This document shows positions 1-12,899 of a DNA stretch of 64,000 bases, piece by piece. Source of the DNA: Ceratotherium simum simum (Eukaryota; Chordata; Mammalia; Perissodactyla; Rhinocerotidae); assembly GCF_000283155.1 (NCBI RefSeq), contig NW_004454283.1, positions 103,658-167,657 on the forward strand, read 5' to 3'. Below the pieces are notes generated by a model that had not been told where the DNA came from, made no database searches, and worked only from the letters and a program-made list of their open reading frames with translations. Numbering within the stretch: the first letter of the stretch is position 1; each line of letters begins with the position of its first letter. A program made the position numbers and the translations under genes.

Positions 1-2600
1 ACCTGGATCATTCAGGATAATCTCCCCAACTCAAGACTCTTAACTTTCTCACATCTACCAAGTCCTTTTTGCTATATAAGTTAACGTTCACGGGTTCTGG
101 GTGTTAGGACGTGGACATATTTAGGAAGTCATTATTCTGCCTACCACACCTACCAACTATCATTCTCCTCCATCTGCTTTTTTAATCAAATCTCAATTTT
201 GGGGTATATTAGGCAGCCTTGTGCTTAAGAGGGGCTGGTCCTCTTCCCGGGCCCAGGGGGTGGATCCCGATTAGTCTAGCCTAGGTTAATCCTCATAATA
301 ATTCCATTCTGTGGCAGAAACTGCTCATTGTTCCTTAATATCCATTCCTTCTTCTTCTCTTAGTAACATAACTGTCCAGAATAACATGTACATTCCCCAG
401 CCTCCTTTGCACCTGGAGAGTAGACATGTGATTAAGTTGAACCAATGAAAAATGAGCAAAAGTTATGTCTGAACTTCCGTGTCATGCCTTTAAGGGAAAA
501 TGGAGTGTCTCCAGTACCTTCTCCCTCCCCAGCTGGCTGAAATCAAACATGATGGGAGAAGTTGGCACAATCATCTTGGATCACAAGGTGGAATCCCAAT
601 TTAAAGATGGCAGAGACATAAGATAGAAAGAATCTCGGTCTCTGTTCGTTGTAGACATACAAATCAGCCTAGGACTACCTACTTGGACTTTTCCTTGAGA
701 AAGAAAGAAACATCTCTCTTGTTTAAGCCACTGTTACTTTTGAATGTTTGTTACAGTCACTCAACCCGAGTCCTACATTAATTAGGCATGAATATGTGCC
801 ACAATTGTGGCCAACTGGACATGGGAGGTGGTCTGCTGGGTTCTTCTGGGAAATGGTTTCCTCTTTCTAAAGGTGCACAAGGAAGGAACCCTGCCTCCAT
901 CTGGCTTTTGGACATTCATGTGTAAAGATATGAATCCTGGAGCTGAAGCAACCATCTTCTGACCTTGAAGAGCCCATCCCGGGGATGAAAGCTGACCTGG
1001 CAAGGCTGGCAGAAGGGAAAGAGGGACAGCCTAAGGGTGCTGGGTGATGTCCCGGAGCCACTGTACAAGCCACTCAAGAATACCTGCTTCCAGACTCCCT
1101 GCTACATGCGGTAATAGCTGTCTGATGTTTAAGCCACCTGTAGCCAGGTCTTCCGTTACTCGTAGCCAAAGAAATTCTACCTGTTTGGGGAGCCTCCTCA
1201 GGAGCTCATGGGGCCTCAACAAAACCATTCTGGGCTCCATGCTGGAGGAAGCTTCAGGACGTGGACTCTTCCTGCCTTGGTGGTGCAAGGTGCTGTGGCT
1301 CCTCTGGGATTTCCAGTCCTTATCATCTCTCTCTCTGGCCAGGCCTGCTGAGGCCTGTGAAAGCTCCACTCCTCCCAGTGTCAGGATTTATCAGGCATCT
1401 AACAGTCCATTAAGCTGTATGTGAGCTATTAAATTCTGAGTCTTTCTTCCCTTTTCTACAGAATAAGCTAATATATATAAAAATCCCTCTTACAAGATCT
1501 TTGTCTGAATCAAATCAGATGATGGATTATTTTTGAAGTTTGTTGTATGTCTGTTTATCCTACTAGAAAGTGAGTTCTTGAGGGCGAATGAATGACCACA
1601 ATATCTATATAATCCCAGAACCTATGACAGTGTCTGACACTAATCAGATACCCAACAAATATTTAGAGGTGAATTTTAGACATGACCAGTCAGAGCACTG
1701 CAATTCTCTGAAGGCACAGTAGTTGGTTCAGGGATGGCTAAAGCCAAGCCAGTTGGGCCAAGCAAAGTGAATACCAGGACTTTTGCTTAGGCAGCTGGAA
1801 ATAAGGTTCACTTTCCCACTGAACTCTTCAACTGTGGAGGGTGTTAGTCCAGAACTGTTGCAGCTAACTTGCCACACAAGAGGAAAGACTGCCTGAGAGT
1901 GGAGTCTCAGAGAGAAAACAAACAGGGCTTTGATGACATAATTTAAGCCCCTGGATTAAGCCATACCTAAAGACCACTCAGATTTTTCAGTTACATGAAG
2001 CAATATCTTCTCCTCCTCGTTTTTTCTTAAGAAGATTTGGAATTCCCAACTGCTCTGATGACTAATGGAAGGTCACTTGATAAATGGGTCAGCGCTATAC
2101 ACGTGTATGAAATCATTCCTGCTGGATGGGTTAGTAAAGCTGCCAATGACCAGTCCTGGTTTTGCTCTGCCTGGATATAGTGCAGTTAAGTCGTCACCTT
2201 TGCTGTGGAAATTAAAAGGCAATCAGATGGTTTCCCTGTTCCAAAAATATTCTGGAGATCTTCCAAAATAAAGTAATTAGCAAGTGTTTATACCCAACCA
2301 AAACTATGCCGTTCACTGTTTCCTCTACTCTTCCGAGTAATCCTCGCTAGAAAGTCTCAGTTAAGTACTGATATGTCTTTAAATCTTCTCTTTAATGGCC
2401 AGCTGCTTTCTCTTTCCAATCATCAGGTGCCTTTTTTGGTTTAAGGCGGTCTAAAGACTTCCCCAACAAGGGAGGCCAGGAGAATAGAGTTGGCTGGAAT
2501 AAACTAACACTGAGGAGCAGAGAAACTGCTAGTGTGAATAGCAAATATTTGAATTTGTTTGGTCTACACTCTTGAGTACAGCAACACTCCTCTGTGGTTC
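1..2600. other. Intergenic DNA, no gene seen
   Basis: No splice-bounded coding segment or recognisable protein similarity is visible. About 330-780 looks like an old LTR remnant: its end (about 720-780) has a 'gtttaagccact...tttgttaca' stretch of the kind found near the end of MaLR-type LTRs, similar to the clearer copy at 56,882-57,283. The short open frames around 1,030-1,420 overlap on opposite strands, have no recognisable domains, and are treated as chance. Confidence 0.6.
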
Positions 2601-4350
2601 GACATACTCTCCCAGGTTGGGTCTGCAGGGAACAGACTCCAAGAGGTTTATTGAGGAGCCCTCAAAATCAGCATCCTGTGAGGGAACCAGGGAGGCAGGA
2701 TTGGGCAGAGAGAAGTTGGGCCACAATGCAGTCATCACAAACATTCAGCCAGCCTCACGGGGAGCTCTGGGGCTGGGATGACCCTCAGGGTTGTTCTGGG
2801 TTGGGGCAAGCGGGCTGGGCCTTTCGACTCCTAGACTGACATCGTGGGATGCAGGCAGCTCTCTTTAGCTGTGAACGATTTCTGGAGAGGGACTCAGCTG
2901 GGAACCATCAGCGCCAACACTCCCAGCAGTTGGGGATGAGTTGGGGAGCTGCAGATACATCACAGTGTCCACTACGCTTCCCGACTCCACTAACAACCTT
3001 TGCAGGAAGTGGGAGTGTCCCCAGTCCTCTCTCCAACTCAGCTCCATTATCTCACAGATTCCCGGCTTTTGCTTTGGGAGCATCACAAGGCTGACTGGGT
3101 CATCCCCCAATTCCTGGAACGATGGCGCCCAGAGAACTGTGGGAAAATGGCCAAGCCTTAAGCCTCCTTGGTGGGCCTCTCCCGGCTGTCATTGGTAAGA
3201 GGTGCGTAGGCTGGCAGAATTTCCTCTCTCTTTTTTTGTCAGCCAGCGGACCTCCACTCTCCTCTCAGAACAGTCAGGGAGTACACCCCCACCTCATTCT
3301 GGAGCTCACTCTCTGCCACACCTCCTCTGAACAATGCTGAGCTTCACCGTATGCACCCGTGGGTCCTCTCCTGGCACATGCCCCACATTGGAATCTGCCC
3401 CAGAGTGATGGGAGGGAGTCTCCCTCCAATGGAACTTTTGGCACATGTCTTCACTCAAACACCAGGAGGAGCTCCGGGTAGACGATGGTGGCTTCTCAGA
3501 AGTCCACACCTCCTTCTGGCTGCTCTGCGGACTTCATGGCTTCCCTTTCTGACTGGAAAGCAGTGGGACCCTGGGAGCCTCCTGCTGTGCCTGGCAGGGG
3601 ACTGTGAGCATGGCCAGGAGAGAGAGGAGCATGTCCTACAGCTGCCAGGTTCCTGGGAGGCGCTGTCAATTGTGCTCCACTCTCGGACTTCCTCCGGCCT
3701 CTGGGGGAGGCCTGGCTGTGCCAGCTGACACGTGTGGCACAGCAGGCTGGGTTGCAAAATATATCCCCCATGGCAGTTGGTGAAAGTTATGCAATCGCCA
3801 CCAACTTATGGAAACCACCGTGAGATGCTCCCTGGGAGGAGAGGCGCCTGGCTTTGCCACCCCAGCCACAGGTTTGGGTTCCGCATTGGCATTCTGAAGA
3901 GTGCCCAGGCTGTGCGGTGTCAAGAACTGTGACAGATCTTCCCTGAACTCACTCTGGGAGCACGTGACCCACAAGACCCAGCATTGCTGGCATCTTCTCC
4001 TCACAGGGACTCCAGGGCTACTCTCTCTTTCACATTCTACAAACTCCAGGAAACAGTCTAATTTGGTTATTAGCTGCTCCTCAGACCCCCAGCCCTCCCA
4101 GAGAGGAGGTCCCACCTTAGAGAGGAACAGGGCCAACCTGGAGAGGGGGTCTGGAGGAGACAGCTGGAATGGGGAGGAGGCTGGAGACCTCATGCCATAC
4201 AGAGCCGAAGTGGCTCAGCCTGGAGAAGGGCAGCCTGTGGTCAGGGGGTCCAGTCACTGACCTAGGTCTCTGCAGGGCTCTTCCAGTGTGGAGGAAGCAG
4301 GTGGCATTCAGGGGCACAAATGAAAAGCTGGGGCCTGTGGGGAAGTCATA
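2600..4350. other. GC-rich block of unknown origin
   Basis: This stretch is more GC-rich than its surroundings and has overlapping open frames on both strands, the longest a 175-codon minus-strand frame at 3,666-4,193. I see no known domain, no convincing exon boundaries and no poly(A) signal tied to a frame. It could be the 5' part of a LINE-1, an internal part of an old retrovirus-like element, or a lost CpG island. I do not recognise it. Confidence 0.35.
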
Positions 4351-4687
4351 GGGAGGTAGATCCCAGCCCCATATCAGAAAAAACTTCCTACTGTTTAGAG
4401 CTCTTCATGGGTGGGATAGAATGACAAAAGGGAGTGAGCTCATCAGCATGGAAGGCACTACACAACCACCTGCTGGATGTCACAAAGGTAATCTAAGCAG
4501 CATCTGTGCCCCTGTCCTGGAGGTGCCACTCACCTGCCCAGGGCTGTCACCAGCCATTCCTGAGAAGGAGAGTGATGGGAGGAACTTTTCAAATCAAGCA
4601 GGGAACCAGATGAGGCGTAGACCCCACCCCCACCCCCAAGCCCCTCCTGCTCTCCTGAGGCTCCGCATCTCCCTCCACCAGGGGGGA

Positions 4688-4870
4688 ATGGACCAAGAAT
4701 GGGCTTTGAAATCAAACCCACCTGGATCTGAATCCCAGCTCTGTTATTTACCCTCTGTGTGACCCCACGTAAGTCATTTACCTTCTCAGAGCCTGTTGTT
4801 TCTCTTCTGAGGATTACATGAGATGAAGGACATGAGGGCACCTGGCACACAGTTAGTATTCAAGAAAAGG
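4688..4870 (+). repeat. MIR SINE fragment
   Basis: The order of motifs follows the MIR consensus: 'gaatcccagctctg', then 'tgtgtgacc', then 'tcagagcctg' and 'gaggattacatgagat', ending near 'cctggcacacagttagtattcaa'. It is divergent, as expected for an old mammalian SINE. Confidence 0.7.
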
Positions 4871-4979
4871 AAAGTTTGTTTTATTTCAATCTCACCACCT
4901 GGCTGTATTAAATCTTCAAACTGAAAGCTTACACTTAAGGTCCACCACCTTCAAGGATGGCATAAATTGACATCAGGTT

Positions 4980-6060
4980 GAAATGCATCCTTCTAGACGT
5001 TTTCATATGCTCCATGTACATGTGTATGCATCCCCAATGAAGAGGGGTTGCTTATGTATATGTTATTATACTTTGTATATTATTCTACACCTTGCTTTTT
5101 TCACCCAACAATATATCTTGGAGGCTTCTTCATGCTAATAAATATAGATCCACTTCATTCTGCTTAACTACTGCCTTATTTAAGGGATGGTTATGCCATG
5201 GTTTATTTAGCTTTTCCTTTATGATGGACACTGAGGTTATTTCTATTTTTTCACTGTTACAAGCAATGAAGATCTTTGTTGATGCCTGCTAGGGCATAGA
5301 AACAAAGACTCCACTTCCAAAGAAGTGGAATCCCTATGTCAGAGAGGATGTGCATTTGTAATTTTAATATATACAGACAGGTGAAAATTCATTAATAAAT
5401 AAACACAATTTTCAGTTCAGTCACCTTAATCCCAGAGACAACTTTCGGGCATTTTGCTTTCTCTTTAATGTTTAAATTGCAACTAAAATGGCAAAAGGAA
5501 TGTATGCTCCTTGTAAAAAATAGATACTCATGTGTTTTTTCAAAGCACAAGTCCCTTTCCTTCCTATCCTAGTCCCTTCAACCAATTGTAAATGGTTGGC
5601 ATAGATACTTCCAGACCATTTGCTTTACATTTAAAAATGCACAAATAGCCCATAAACAAGACTATTTTCTTTTTATGTGAATGACAGACAGATAGACAGA
5701 CAGACGGATAGACAGACAGAGGGATAGACAGACAGAAAGACGGACAGACAGATGGATGGATAGATAGACAGATAGGCAGATAGACAGACAGACAGACAGA
5801 CACAAAACTTGATTTTCCACTTTACTGAAATATCTTGGACATCTTTTCATGTCAGTAAAATCATATCTGGATCTTTACTTTCAATGGTTGCATAGAATTT
5901 TATTGTAAGAGGGACCATAATAAATTTACTCACTCCCCAATCGATGGACATTTTGGTGGTTTTCAGTCCTTTGCTATCATAAATAAAGCTGTAGTGAACA
6001 TCCTGGTACACGTATTTTTGTGTGCCTCGAAAAACATTGAACTGAAACAAGCAAAGCTAA
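4980..6060 (-). repeat. LINE-1 (L1M type) 3'-end fragments
   Basis: Two stretches (about 4,980-5,350 and 5,840-6,060) read as the reverse complement of old LINE-1 3' untranslated sequence, with phrases such as 'gttatttctattttttcactgtta' and 'catcctggtacacgtatttttgtgtg'. They are degraded and carry no usable frame. A tetranucleotide microsatellite lies between them. Confidence 0.6.
5684..5804. repeat. (GACA/GATA)n compound microsatellite
   Basis: About 120 bp of GACA and GATA units with scattered interruptions. The minus strand gives an artefactual open frame of repeating Leu-Ser-Val-Cys because the 4-bp unit cycles through three frames; it is not a gene. Confidence 0.9.
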
Positions 6061-6839
6061 CCTTAGAAGTGTTGGAAGAAAGGAAATTAGTTACCCTTGG
6101 GAAAGGTTGGTGACTGGAAAGGGCCATACCGAGGGTTTCTGGGATGCTGGTAATGTTCTGATTCTTGATCCAGGTGCTAGTCACACAGGTGTGTTCAGTT
6201 TGTGAAAATTTACCACGATGTACACTATGAGTTGTGTGTTTTTCTGTATGTGTGTTATACTACAACTTAAAATTTTACTTTAAAATATAGGTGAGAAAAA
6301 GAATATATTTGTTTTTCTTAGGAAAGGCTAGATACAACTGAAGCTCTATAACAAATTAAATTCTAATTTGTGCAAAACTTGTCTACTGAACCTAGTTAAA
6401 TAATTCGCTTACAGATGTTGGACAAGTAATTAGGGGAAACAGGGTGAGAGGGGACTGAATTTTCCCGGGGATTTAATAACTCCAGAAGATTGAGAAAAAC
6501 TTTCCTGAGGAAGTCATGTTTCAGCTGAAACTTGAAGGATAATGAGATCTGTTTCTATTGTCTGTTTTTTCTCTTTGGTTTTGGTCATAGTCTGTATTCT
6601 CATATGCCTGGTGATTTTTAATTGAGTGCCAGACATTGCATATAAAAAATAATAGAGATATTATAAAGTTCTGGATGATATTACCCTTCTTCAGAAAGGA
6701 TTTACATTTGCTTCTAGAGAACAGCTAAGCTACAAGCATTTCCAATCCCAGATCATCTTAACCCAACCATGGCGATGATTCAAGCAAAGTGTCAGTCCCT
6801 GGAAGGGATGGCCTACTTCTGGTTCACTCTTGTTTTGTT

Positions 6840-7235
6840 TCTAATAACAGTTCAATTGAGATATAATTCACATACTATACAATTCACTCATTCAAACTGT
6901 AAAATTCAGTAGTTTTTAGAATATTCACAGATATGTGCAATCCTCACTACAGTAAATTTTAGAACATTTTTACAGCCCCAAAAGAAACCCCATATCATTT
7001 AGCTCTCACCCCTTTTATCACCCCTATTCCCCTAGCCCTAAGCAGCCACTAATCTACTTTCTGTCTCTATAGGTTTGCCTGTTTGGACATTTCACAGAAG
7101 TGGAATCATATTATATGTGGTCTTTGGTAACTGCCTCTTTCACTTAGCAGAATGTTTTCAAGGTTTATCCATGTTGTAGCGTGTATAAGCACTTCATTCC
7201 TTTTTATGGCTGAGTAATATTCCACTGTACAGTCA
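6840..7235 (-). repeat. LINE-1 (L1M) 3' end, antisense
   Basis: Text such as 'caattgagatataattcacatac', 'gtggaatcatattatatgtgg' and 'ggctgagtaatattccactgta' is typical of the reverse complement of the 3' part of old LINE-1s. It stops abruptly at about 7,231, where another repeat begins. Confidence 0.7.
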
Positions 7236-7370
7236 CAGGTCACTTAATGATGGGAATACATTCCGAGAAATGCATCATTAGGCAATATTGTCATTGTACA
7301 AACATCATAGAGTGTACTTACACAAACCTGGATGGTATAACCTACTACACACCTAGGGTATATGGTACTA
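7231..7370 (+). repeat. Old interspersed repeat, class not assigned
   Basis: A stretch starting 'cagtcacaggtcacttaatgatgg', with 'catcatagagtgtacttacac' and 'cctactacacacctagg', matches a repeat I know from mammalian genomes but cannot name safely. It interrupts or abuts LINE-1 sequence on both sides. Confidence 0.5.
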
Positions 7371-9420
7371 ATCTTATGAGACCACTGTCTGCATGATATA
7401 TCCTCTTCCCTCCTTTTACTTTCAATCTCTCTGTATCTTTAAATTTAAAGTGTCTCTCCTTGGACACTTGAGTGAGAGTTGGATCTTGTTTTTTTATTTG
7501 TTTTTGTTTTTTATCCAGTATGTCTTTGCCTTTTACTGGATTGTTTAATCTATTCACATTTAATGTTGTTATTGATATAGTTGGATTTACATCTACCATT
7601 TTACTTTTTGTTTTCTATGTGTCTCCTGTCTTTTTGTTTCTTTCTTTATTCCTCCTTTACTGCTTTTGTTTGCATTAATTGAATATTTTCTAAGGTATTA
7701 TTTAAATTTCTTTTGATCTTTTGGAGATGTTTCCTTAGTGGTTCACTAGGGCTTATCATCGGCTTCAGATTTATATTAATTCCTGTGAGATATAGAAATG
7801 CTACTCGTATGTAACTCTATTCCTTTTTCCTCATTTTTGTGATATTATTTTATATATATTACATCCATAAATGTTCTAAACCCAACATTACATTGTTATA
7901 ATTATTACTTTATATAATTTCATGTCTCTTAAAGAAACCAAGAAGAAACGAGAGAAAGTACGTGTTTATAGGTTTTATTGTATCAGTCTTCCTATTGATC
8001 ATTTCTGACTCTTCATTTGTTCCTACCAAATCAACCATCTGAAGTAATTTCTTTAGCCCAAATACAGCTGTGCTCTACCCATCTCCTTTGTGCTATTGCT
8101 GGTAAATATATTATATTTCAATATGGTATAAGCCCAACAATACGTTATACACATATTATTTTATATAATTGCTTTTTAAATCCGAAAAGAAAAGAGAAGA
8201 AATATGCACTTATACTGTCTCTCATAGTTACATAAGTACTTTCATCAATGATCTTTGATTTTTTGTGTGGATTTGAAATGCTGTCTGGGGTAACTTGCTT
8301 TCAGCCTGAAGAACTTCCTTTAGGATTTCTTGTAAGGCAGATCTGCTGGTAACAAATTCTCAGTTCTTGTTTATCAGAGAATGTCTTTACTTCACCTTTA
8401 TTTTCAAAAGATAGCTTTGCTGGATATAGGATTCTTGACTGACAATTTTTTTGTTTGATCAGTTTGAATATGTCATCTCAATGCCTTCTGACCACCATTG
8501 TCTAATGAGAAGTCAGCTGTTAATCTTATTGGGGGTGATCTTGTAAGTAATGAGTCATTTTTTTCTTTCTGCTTTTAAGCTTTCTCCTTGTCTTTGACAT
8601 TCAGCATTTTTACTATAATGCTTCTGTTTGTAGATCTTTTGCATTTATCCTACTTGGAGTTTGTTGAGCTTCCTGGATGTGTAGATTAATATTTTTTTCA
8701 ATAAATATGGAAAGTTTTCAACCATTACTTCTTCAAATATTTCTTCTGCTCCTTTCTCTCTCCCTGCTCCTTCTAGTACTCTCAATTACGTATGTGTTGG
8801 TGTGCTTAATGGTTTCTCTGAGGCTCTGTTTTTCTTTCCTTTATTCTTTTTCTCTCTGGTCATTGGATTGCATAATCTCTATCAATCTATCTTCAAGTTC
8901 TTCTGTGAGTTGAAAATCTACTGTTGAGCCCCTTTAGTGAATTTTTTCATTTTAGTGTTGTACTTTTCAACTCTAGACTTTCCCTTTTTTTGTTTAATTT
9001 TTTTATTTTTTTCTTGTGAGGAAGATCAGCCCTGAGCTAACATCCGTGCTAATCCTCCTCTCTTTGCTGAGGAAGACCGGCTCTGAGCTAACATCTATTG
9101 CCAATTCTCCTCCTTTTTTTTCCCCAAAGCCCCAGTAGATAGTTGTATGTCATAGTTGCACATCCTTCCAGTTGCTGTATGTGGGACGTGGCCTCAGCAT
9201 GGCTGGAAAAGCGGTGCGTCGGTGCGCGCCCAGGATCCGAACCCGGGCCGCCAGTGGTGGAGCGTGCGCATTTAATCGCTAAGCCACGGGGCCGGCCCCT
9301 CCCTTTATTTTTTAAAATTATTTCAATCTCTTTATTGATATTCTCTATTTGACAAAACATTGTCATCATGCCTTCCTTTACTTTTTAATCATGGTTTTCT
9401 TTAGTTCTTTGAACATATTT
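7370..9420 (-). repeat. LINE-1 (L1M) fragment: ORF2 N-terminus and upstream part
   Basis: On the minus strand, 7,345-7,599 encodes a peptide like the start of the LINE-1 ORF2 endonuclease: 'TLNVNRLNNPVKG', then 'KKQDPTL', then 'ERLKVKGG'. Higher coordinates (7,700-9,000) continue into 5' LINE-1-like sequence, including a well-known antisense phrase around 8,460-8,700. An ERE SINE interrupts it at 9,012-9,298. The copy is broken by many stops and is inactive. Confidence 0.65.
9012..9298 (-). mobile_element. ERE SINE (perissodactyl tRNA-derived)
   Basis: Full-length or nearly so, reading from A-rich tail to tRNA-like head on the plus strand. The head ends 'gccacggggccggccc' and contains 'ggatccgaacccgggccgcc', the B-box region of the tRNA-related part. 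The tail part holds 'gaggaagatcagccctgagc'. Target-site duplications are not clear here because both flanks are T-rich. The family is typical of equids and their relatives. Confidence 0.9.
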
Positions 9421-10230
9421 ATAATGGCTATCTTGAAGTCTTTGTTAAATCCAGTATCTGGTGGCTTTCATAGGTAGTTTCTTTTGCCTTCCTTTTTCCT
9501 GGTGTATGGGTCATACTTTCCTGTTTATTTGCATGTTTCATAATTCTTTGTTGAAAGTTTGACATTTTAGACAATATATTATAGCATCTCTGGGTCCTGG
9601 TCCTCTACTGCCCCAGGCTTAACGTTGTCATTTTCCTCTTTACTTGTTAGTGACTTGCTGGATTATATTAGTGAAGTCATCTCTCACTGCCACCCTGCAG
9701 TGTGAAGCCTCTGATGTTGCTCCTCAGGCTGTTGCAGACTTGGGTGTGCCCGTGGTGACCCTGGGATAAAAATGGTTTGGGTAGATCTCTCTTTGGCTGT
9801 TTCTTTCCCAGACCACATTCAGCTATTAGGCTTCCCTAATTGAGATTGATTGCTCTATGATTTTCAACAATGCCCTGGGGCATAAATTGCTCACAAACTG
9901 ATCCAATCAAATTCAGGCTTCTTTGAAGCAATAGTGTATAGTGAAGAGTTTAACCTTGCCCTCAAATAGGTCTGGCTTTTGTTCTCAGTTTCTGGGAAGT
10001 ACTCTCTAAATCCTTGGAATGTTGTGCTTGATAGAAGTGTCTTTGTTTGCCTGGGGGCCTTGGGTTACACTGGATAGTCTAACAATATGATTTAGTGTGG
10101 GGGCTGCCTACACCTTAGGGCAGGAGTTGGCCACACTGGAAAAACAAATAATGTGATTTAGGGTGGGGACTTTGGGTCAGCAGTATCAGTCAACCTGGAG
10201 ACTGAGATTAGGGCTTGTGGGCAATCAATC
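9420..10230. other. Old LINE-1-like and undefined sequence
   Basis: No gene seen. The first part (to about 9,600) continues in LINE-1-like antisense text; the rest is not identified. Confidence 0.45.
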
Positions 10231-10568
10231 AGTCAGTCATGCCTATGTAGTGAAGCCCCAATAAAAACTCTGGACACCAAGGTTCAGGTGAGCGTCCCTG
10301 GTTGGCAATATTGCATGTGTATCATCACACATCGAAGCCAGGAAAGTAACATATCCCGACTCCACAAGGAGAGAACAACGGAGACCCCACTTTGGTACTT
10401 TTTCTGGACTATGCCCTATGCACCTTTTTCTTTGACTAATCTTAATCTGCATCCTTTCCCTGCAGTAAACCATACCCATGAGTATAACAGCTCTCAGTGA
10501 GTTCTGAGAGTCTTTCTAGTGAATTATCAAAACTGAGGGTGGTCTTGGGGATCTTCAAATTTGCAAAT
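10230..10568 (+). repeat. Ancient LTR remnant followed by a primer-binding-site-like stretch
   Basis: The sequence has 'gtgaagccccaataaaaactctgg' (an AATAAA), later 'gcagtaaaccatacccatgagtataac', and ends near 'ggatcttcaaatttgca'. Directly after this, 'tggcatcagaagtgagggcag' resembles a primer binding site for a leucine tRNA, as used by ERV-L-type elements. The left edge is uncertain. No open viral frame remains next to it. Confidence 0.5.
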
Positions 10569-10569
10569 G

Positions 10570-11925
10570 GCATCAGAAGTGAGGGCAGTCTTGCGTGGAC
10601 TATGTTTCCTCTGACTTTGTATTTGGCCTAAACTGCACAGATACTTCCCAAGGTCAACGTTTAAGATGTGTTCTGTTCCCAAGAGGGCTCCTCACAGCTG
10701 TCTCCCTGATTCTCTCCAGCAAACTAACCAGTTTTCAGTTTAGGCTATATCTCCCATGAATCTATGAGCGTCCCCAAACTGCCTTTCACCAGAACCTCCA
10801 CTGTTTTTGAGAGTTCTCTTAAGCTTGAATTTCTCCAAATTCTGTTCCATATGAAGTCAGTTCCTTTGAGGAGGGATTTGAAGTTTTCTGTTTTATGGTC
10901 TGCTTCTCTTTCTGGGCATAATCTCTAAGCCATGGCCCTAGTGCTTGGGGTGGGGATAATGGTATGGTTCTCTCTGAGTGACATCCCAGTTTTAGGATCA
11001 TTCAGTGGAGGAGGTGACAGCAGCCCCAAGTCTCCTTGGCTTGCTTCTCCCAATGTGGATTTACCATCCCATGGTCCAGGGAAAGGTCAATAGGGGCCCC
11101 AGTATTCTCAGTGGTGCCATGTCCTAGATAAAGCCTCTGTCCCACAAGTGGGGACTGGGAAAAAGACCACAAGAGACCTACAAGGGGACTCTCCACTTCT
11201 CAGGTGCACTTGTCCAGAATTTAGCTTGACAACAGGTAGCTGGGGGCAGGATGAGAAAGTCTGAAGACCCTTCCAGGAAGATAGCCCTTCAACTGGGAAC
11301 TGCGGGGAGAGGGACCCTGTGTTCTTGGCTATACCAATATGGTGTGGAGTGTCTGTCTCAGTGAGCTAGGAGGTAGAGGGAAGAAAGAGGGTTTTGGTTC
11401 AAATACCATAGACTATTACTGAATTTTAGTAGATTTTATTAAATAAATATTTATTCATTTGCTGTATGGCCTTAGGATCATTTCCAGAGAATTACATGGT
11501 TGTATTTAAAATGATTTGCACAAGTTTTGCTGAGGGCTGGGTCCATGCAATAAGTAGAACCTTCTGGTTTACTTTTAATCCCGGAGTGTAGCCCTTTGAG
11601 GTCTGAACCTGGGAGTTTATCAAGACCTCTCCTCCTTGGGAGTCTCTGAACTCCAATTTTTATCTCCCCAGGCCCACGAGTCTTTTGAGACCACAATTTA
11701 CTTTTTAACCTCTCAGCCTTTCAGAATCAGTTATCTCCTTGAGAGGGAAATGGTGACAAATGCCAGATACACTTCTCTGGGTGTCCTTTCTCTCCCGTAT
11801 GTTAGCCCTGCAATTCCTCATTGCCATAGTAGGTCTTCAAAGAGATGGTTTTTAAATATTGAGTCCATATTTTCTAGTTATTCTCAGAGGAAGGGTTAGC
11901 TTGGAATAATATAATCTACTATTAA
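10570..11925. other. Intergenic DNA, no gene seen
   Basis: It may hold degraded internal sequence of the LTR element to its left. The short frames on both strands have no recognisable domains. Confidence 0.45.
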
Positions 11926-12720
11926 TGGAAGTTCAAACTGTCTTGGTTAATGGTGAAAATGGAGAGGAAGATATGAGTGGAAGAAGCATTTAGAAAGTAG
12001 GATCAACGGAACCTATTGATTGATTGATTGATTGATTGGATGTGGGAAGAGGAAGGAGACCAGGACAATGTGGAGGTTTCTGGATCTGAAAATTTCATGG
12101 TTTACGGGACCCTTACAGAGATAGGGATCCACAAAGAGGAGCTGAGAGAGAGAGATAATGAGTTCAACGTCGGATATTCGGAACTTGAGGTGCCTATGTG
12201 ACATCTGAACGTCCGGGAGGCAATGTAATATTGAGGTCTGAAGTGCAGGAAAGAAGCCTGGTGGGGACAGAGAGATTCAAAAATTATCTACAAAGAGGTG
12301 AGAACTGAAGCCATGGGAGTAGACAAAAGAGAAGAGGGAAGAGGAACCAGAGAAGAGCGTTGGAGGACAGTGACATTTTGGTGGTGGAATGGGCAGCTGA
12401 CATCAGAGAAGCAACAGCCAGAAAATCAGGAGGAATTTAGGAGAGTACAAGGGATAGAAGAAGTCAAAGGAGAAGGGAGGGATCCACACATAAAGTGCTT
12501 CAGATGGTCTGAGCAAATGAGAGAGGTCCTTTCCAGAGATGTTCCAGTGACAGCGGGAGCAGAAGCCAGATTTCCAAGGCTTCGGGAGTGAGAAGTGGTA
12601 AGGAAGTGGAAGATAGTGTAGACAACGCTTTGTAGAAGTTCCTGAGAGGTGTCTGTTGAAGATATCTCTTTTGCTGCGTCCACCCACTTTAGAAAGCACG
12701 TGCAGCGTTCCTGCATTCTG
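11925..12720 (+). repeat. Old mammalian interspersed repeat, class not assigned
   Basis: Text such as 'gaacttgaggtgcctatgtgacatc' and 'gaagccatgggagtagac' follows a purine-rich repeat seen widely in mammals. A short (ATTG)n run lies at 12,016-12,039. The open frame at 12,298-12,591 follows from the purine-rich composition and is not taken as a gene. Confidence 0.5.
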
Positions 12721-12899
12721 CACTGGTTGTTTTGCCTTTCCCACCTCCCATTGCCCCGTTAGGACCTTGAGACAATTCCCATGGTGATGGCCTCATGGTT
12801 GAATCCAATAATTTCTCCTTTCACCTCAATATATCTGTTCATTCAGCATCATCTATTACTGTTAACCACTCATCTCTATCTCTGGTCCAAGATAACACT

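Noticed and set aside
3666..4193. 175-codon minus-strand open frame
   Set aside because: Lies in a GC-rich block where both strands are open; no family resemblance. Kept only as an unexplained block.
5684..5804. CRISPR-like regular repeats
   Set aside because: Short tandem tetranucleotides without unique spacers, in a mammalian genome.
5564..5850. Leu-Ser-Val-Cys repeat protein on the minus strand
   Set aside because: Translation of a GACA/GATA microsatellite; the 4-bp unit makes any frame periodic.
9200..9298. tRNA gene (B-box-like ggatccgaacccggg)
   Set aside because: It is the tRNA-derived head of an ERE SINE, followed by the SINE body and tail; the same applies to the other six copies.
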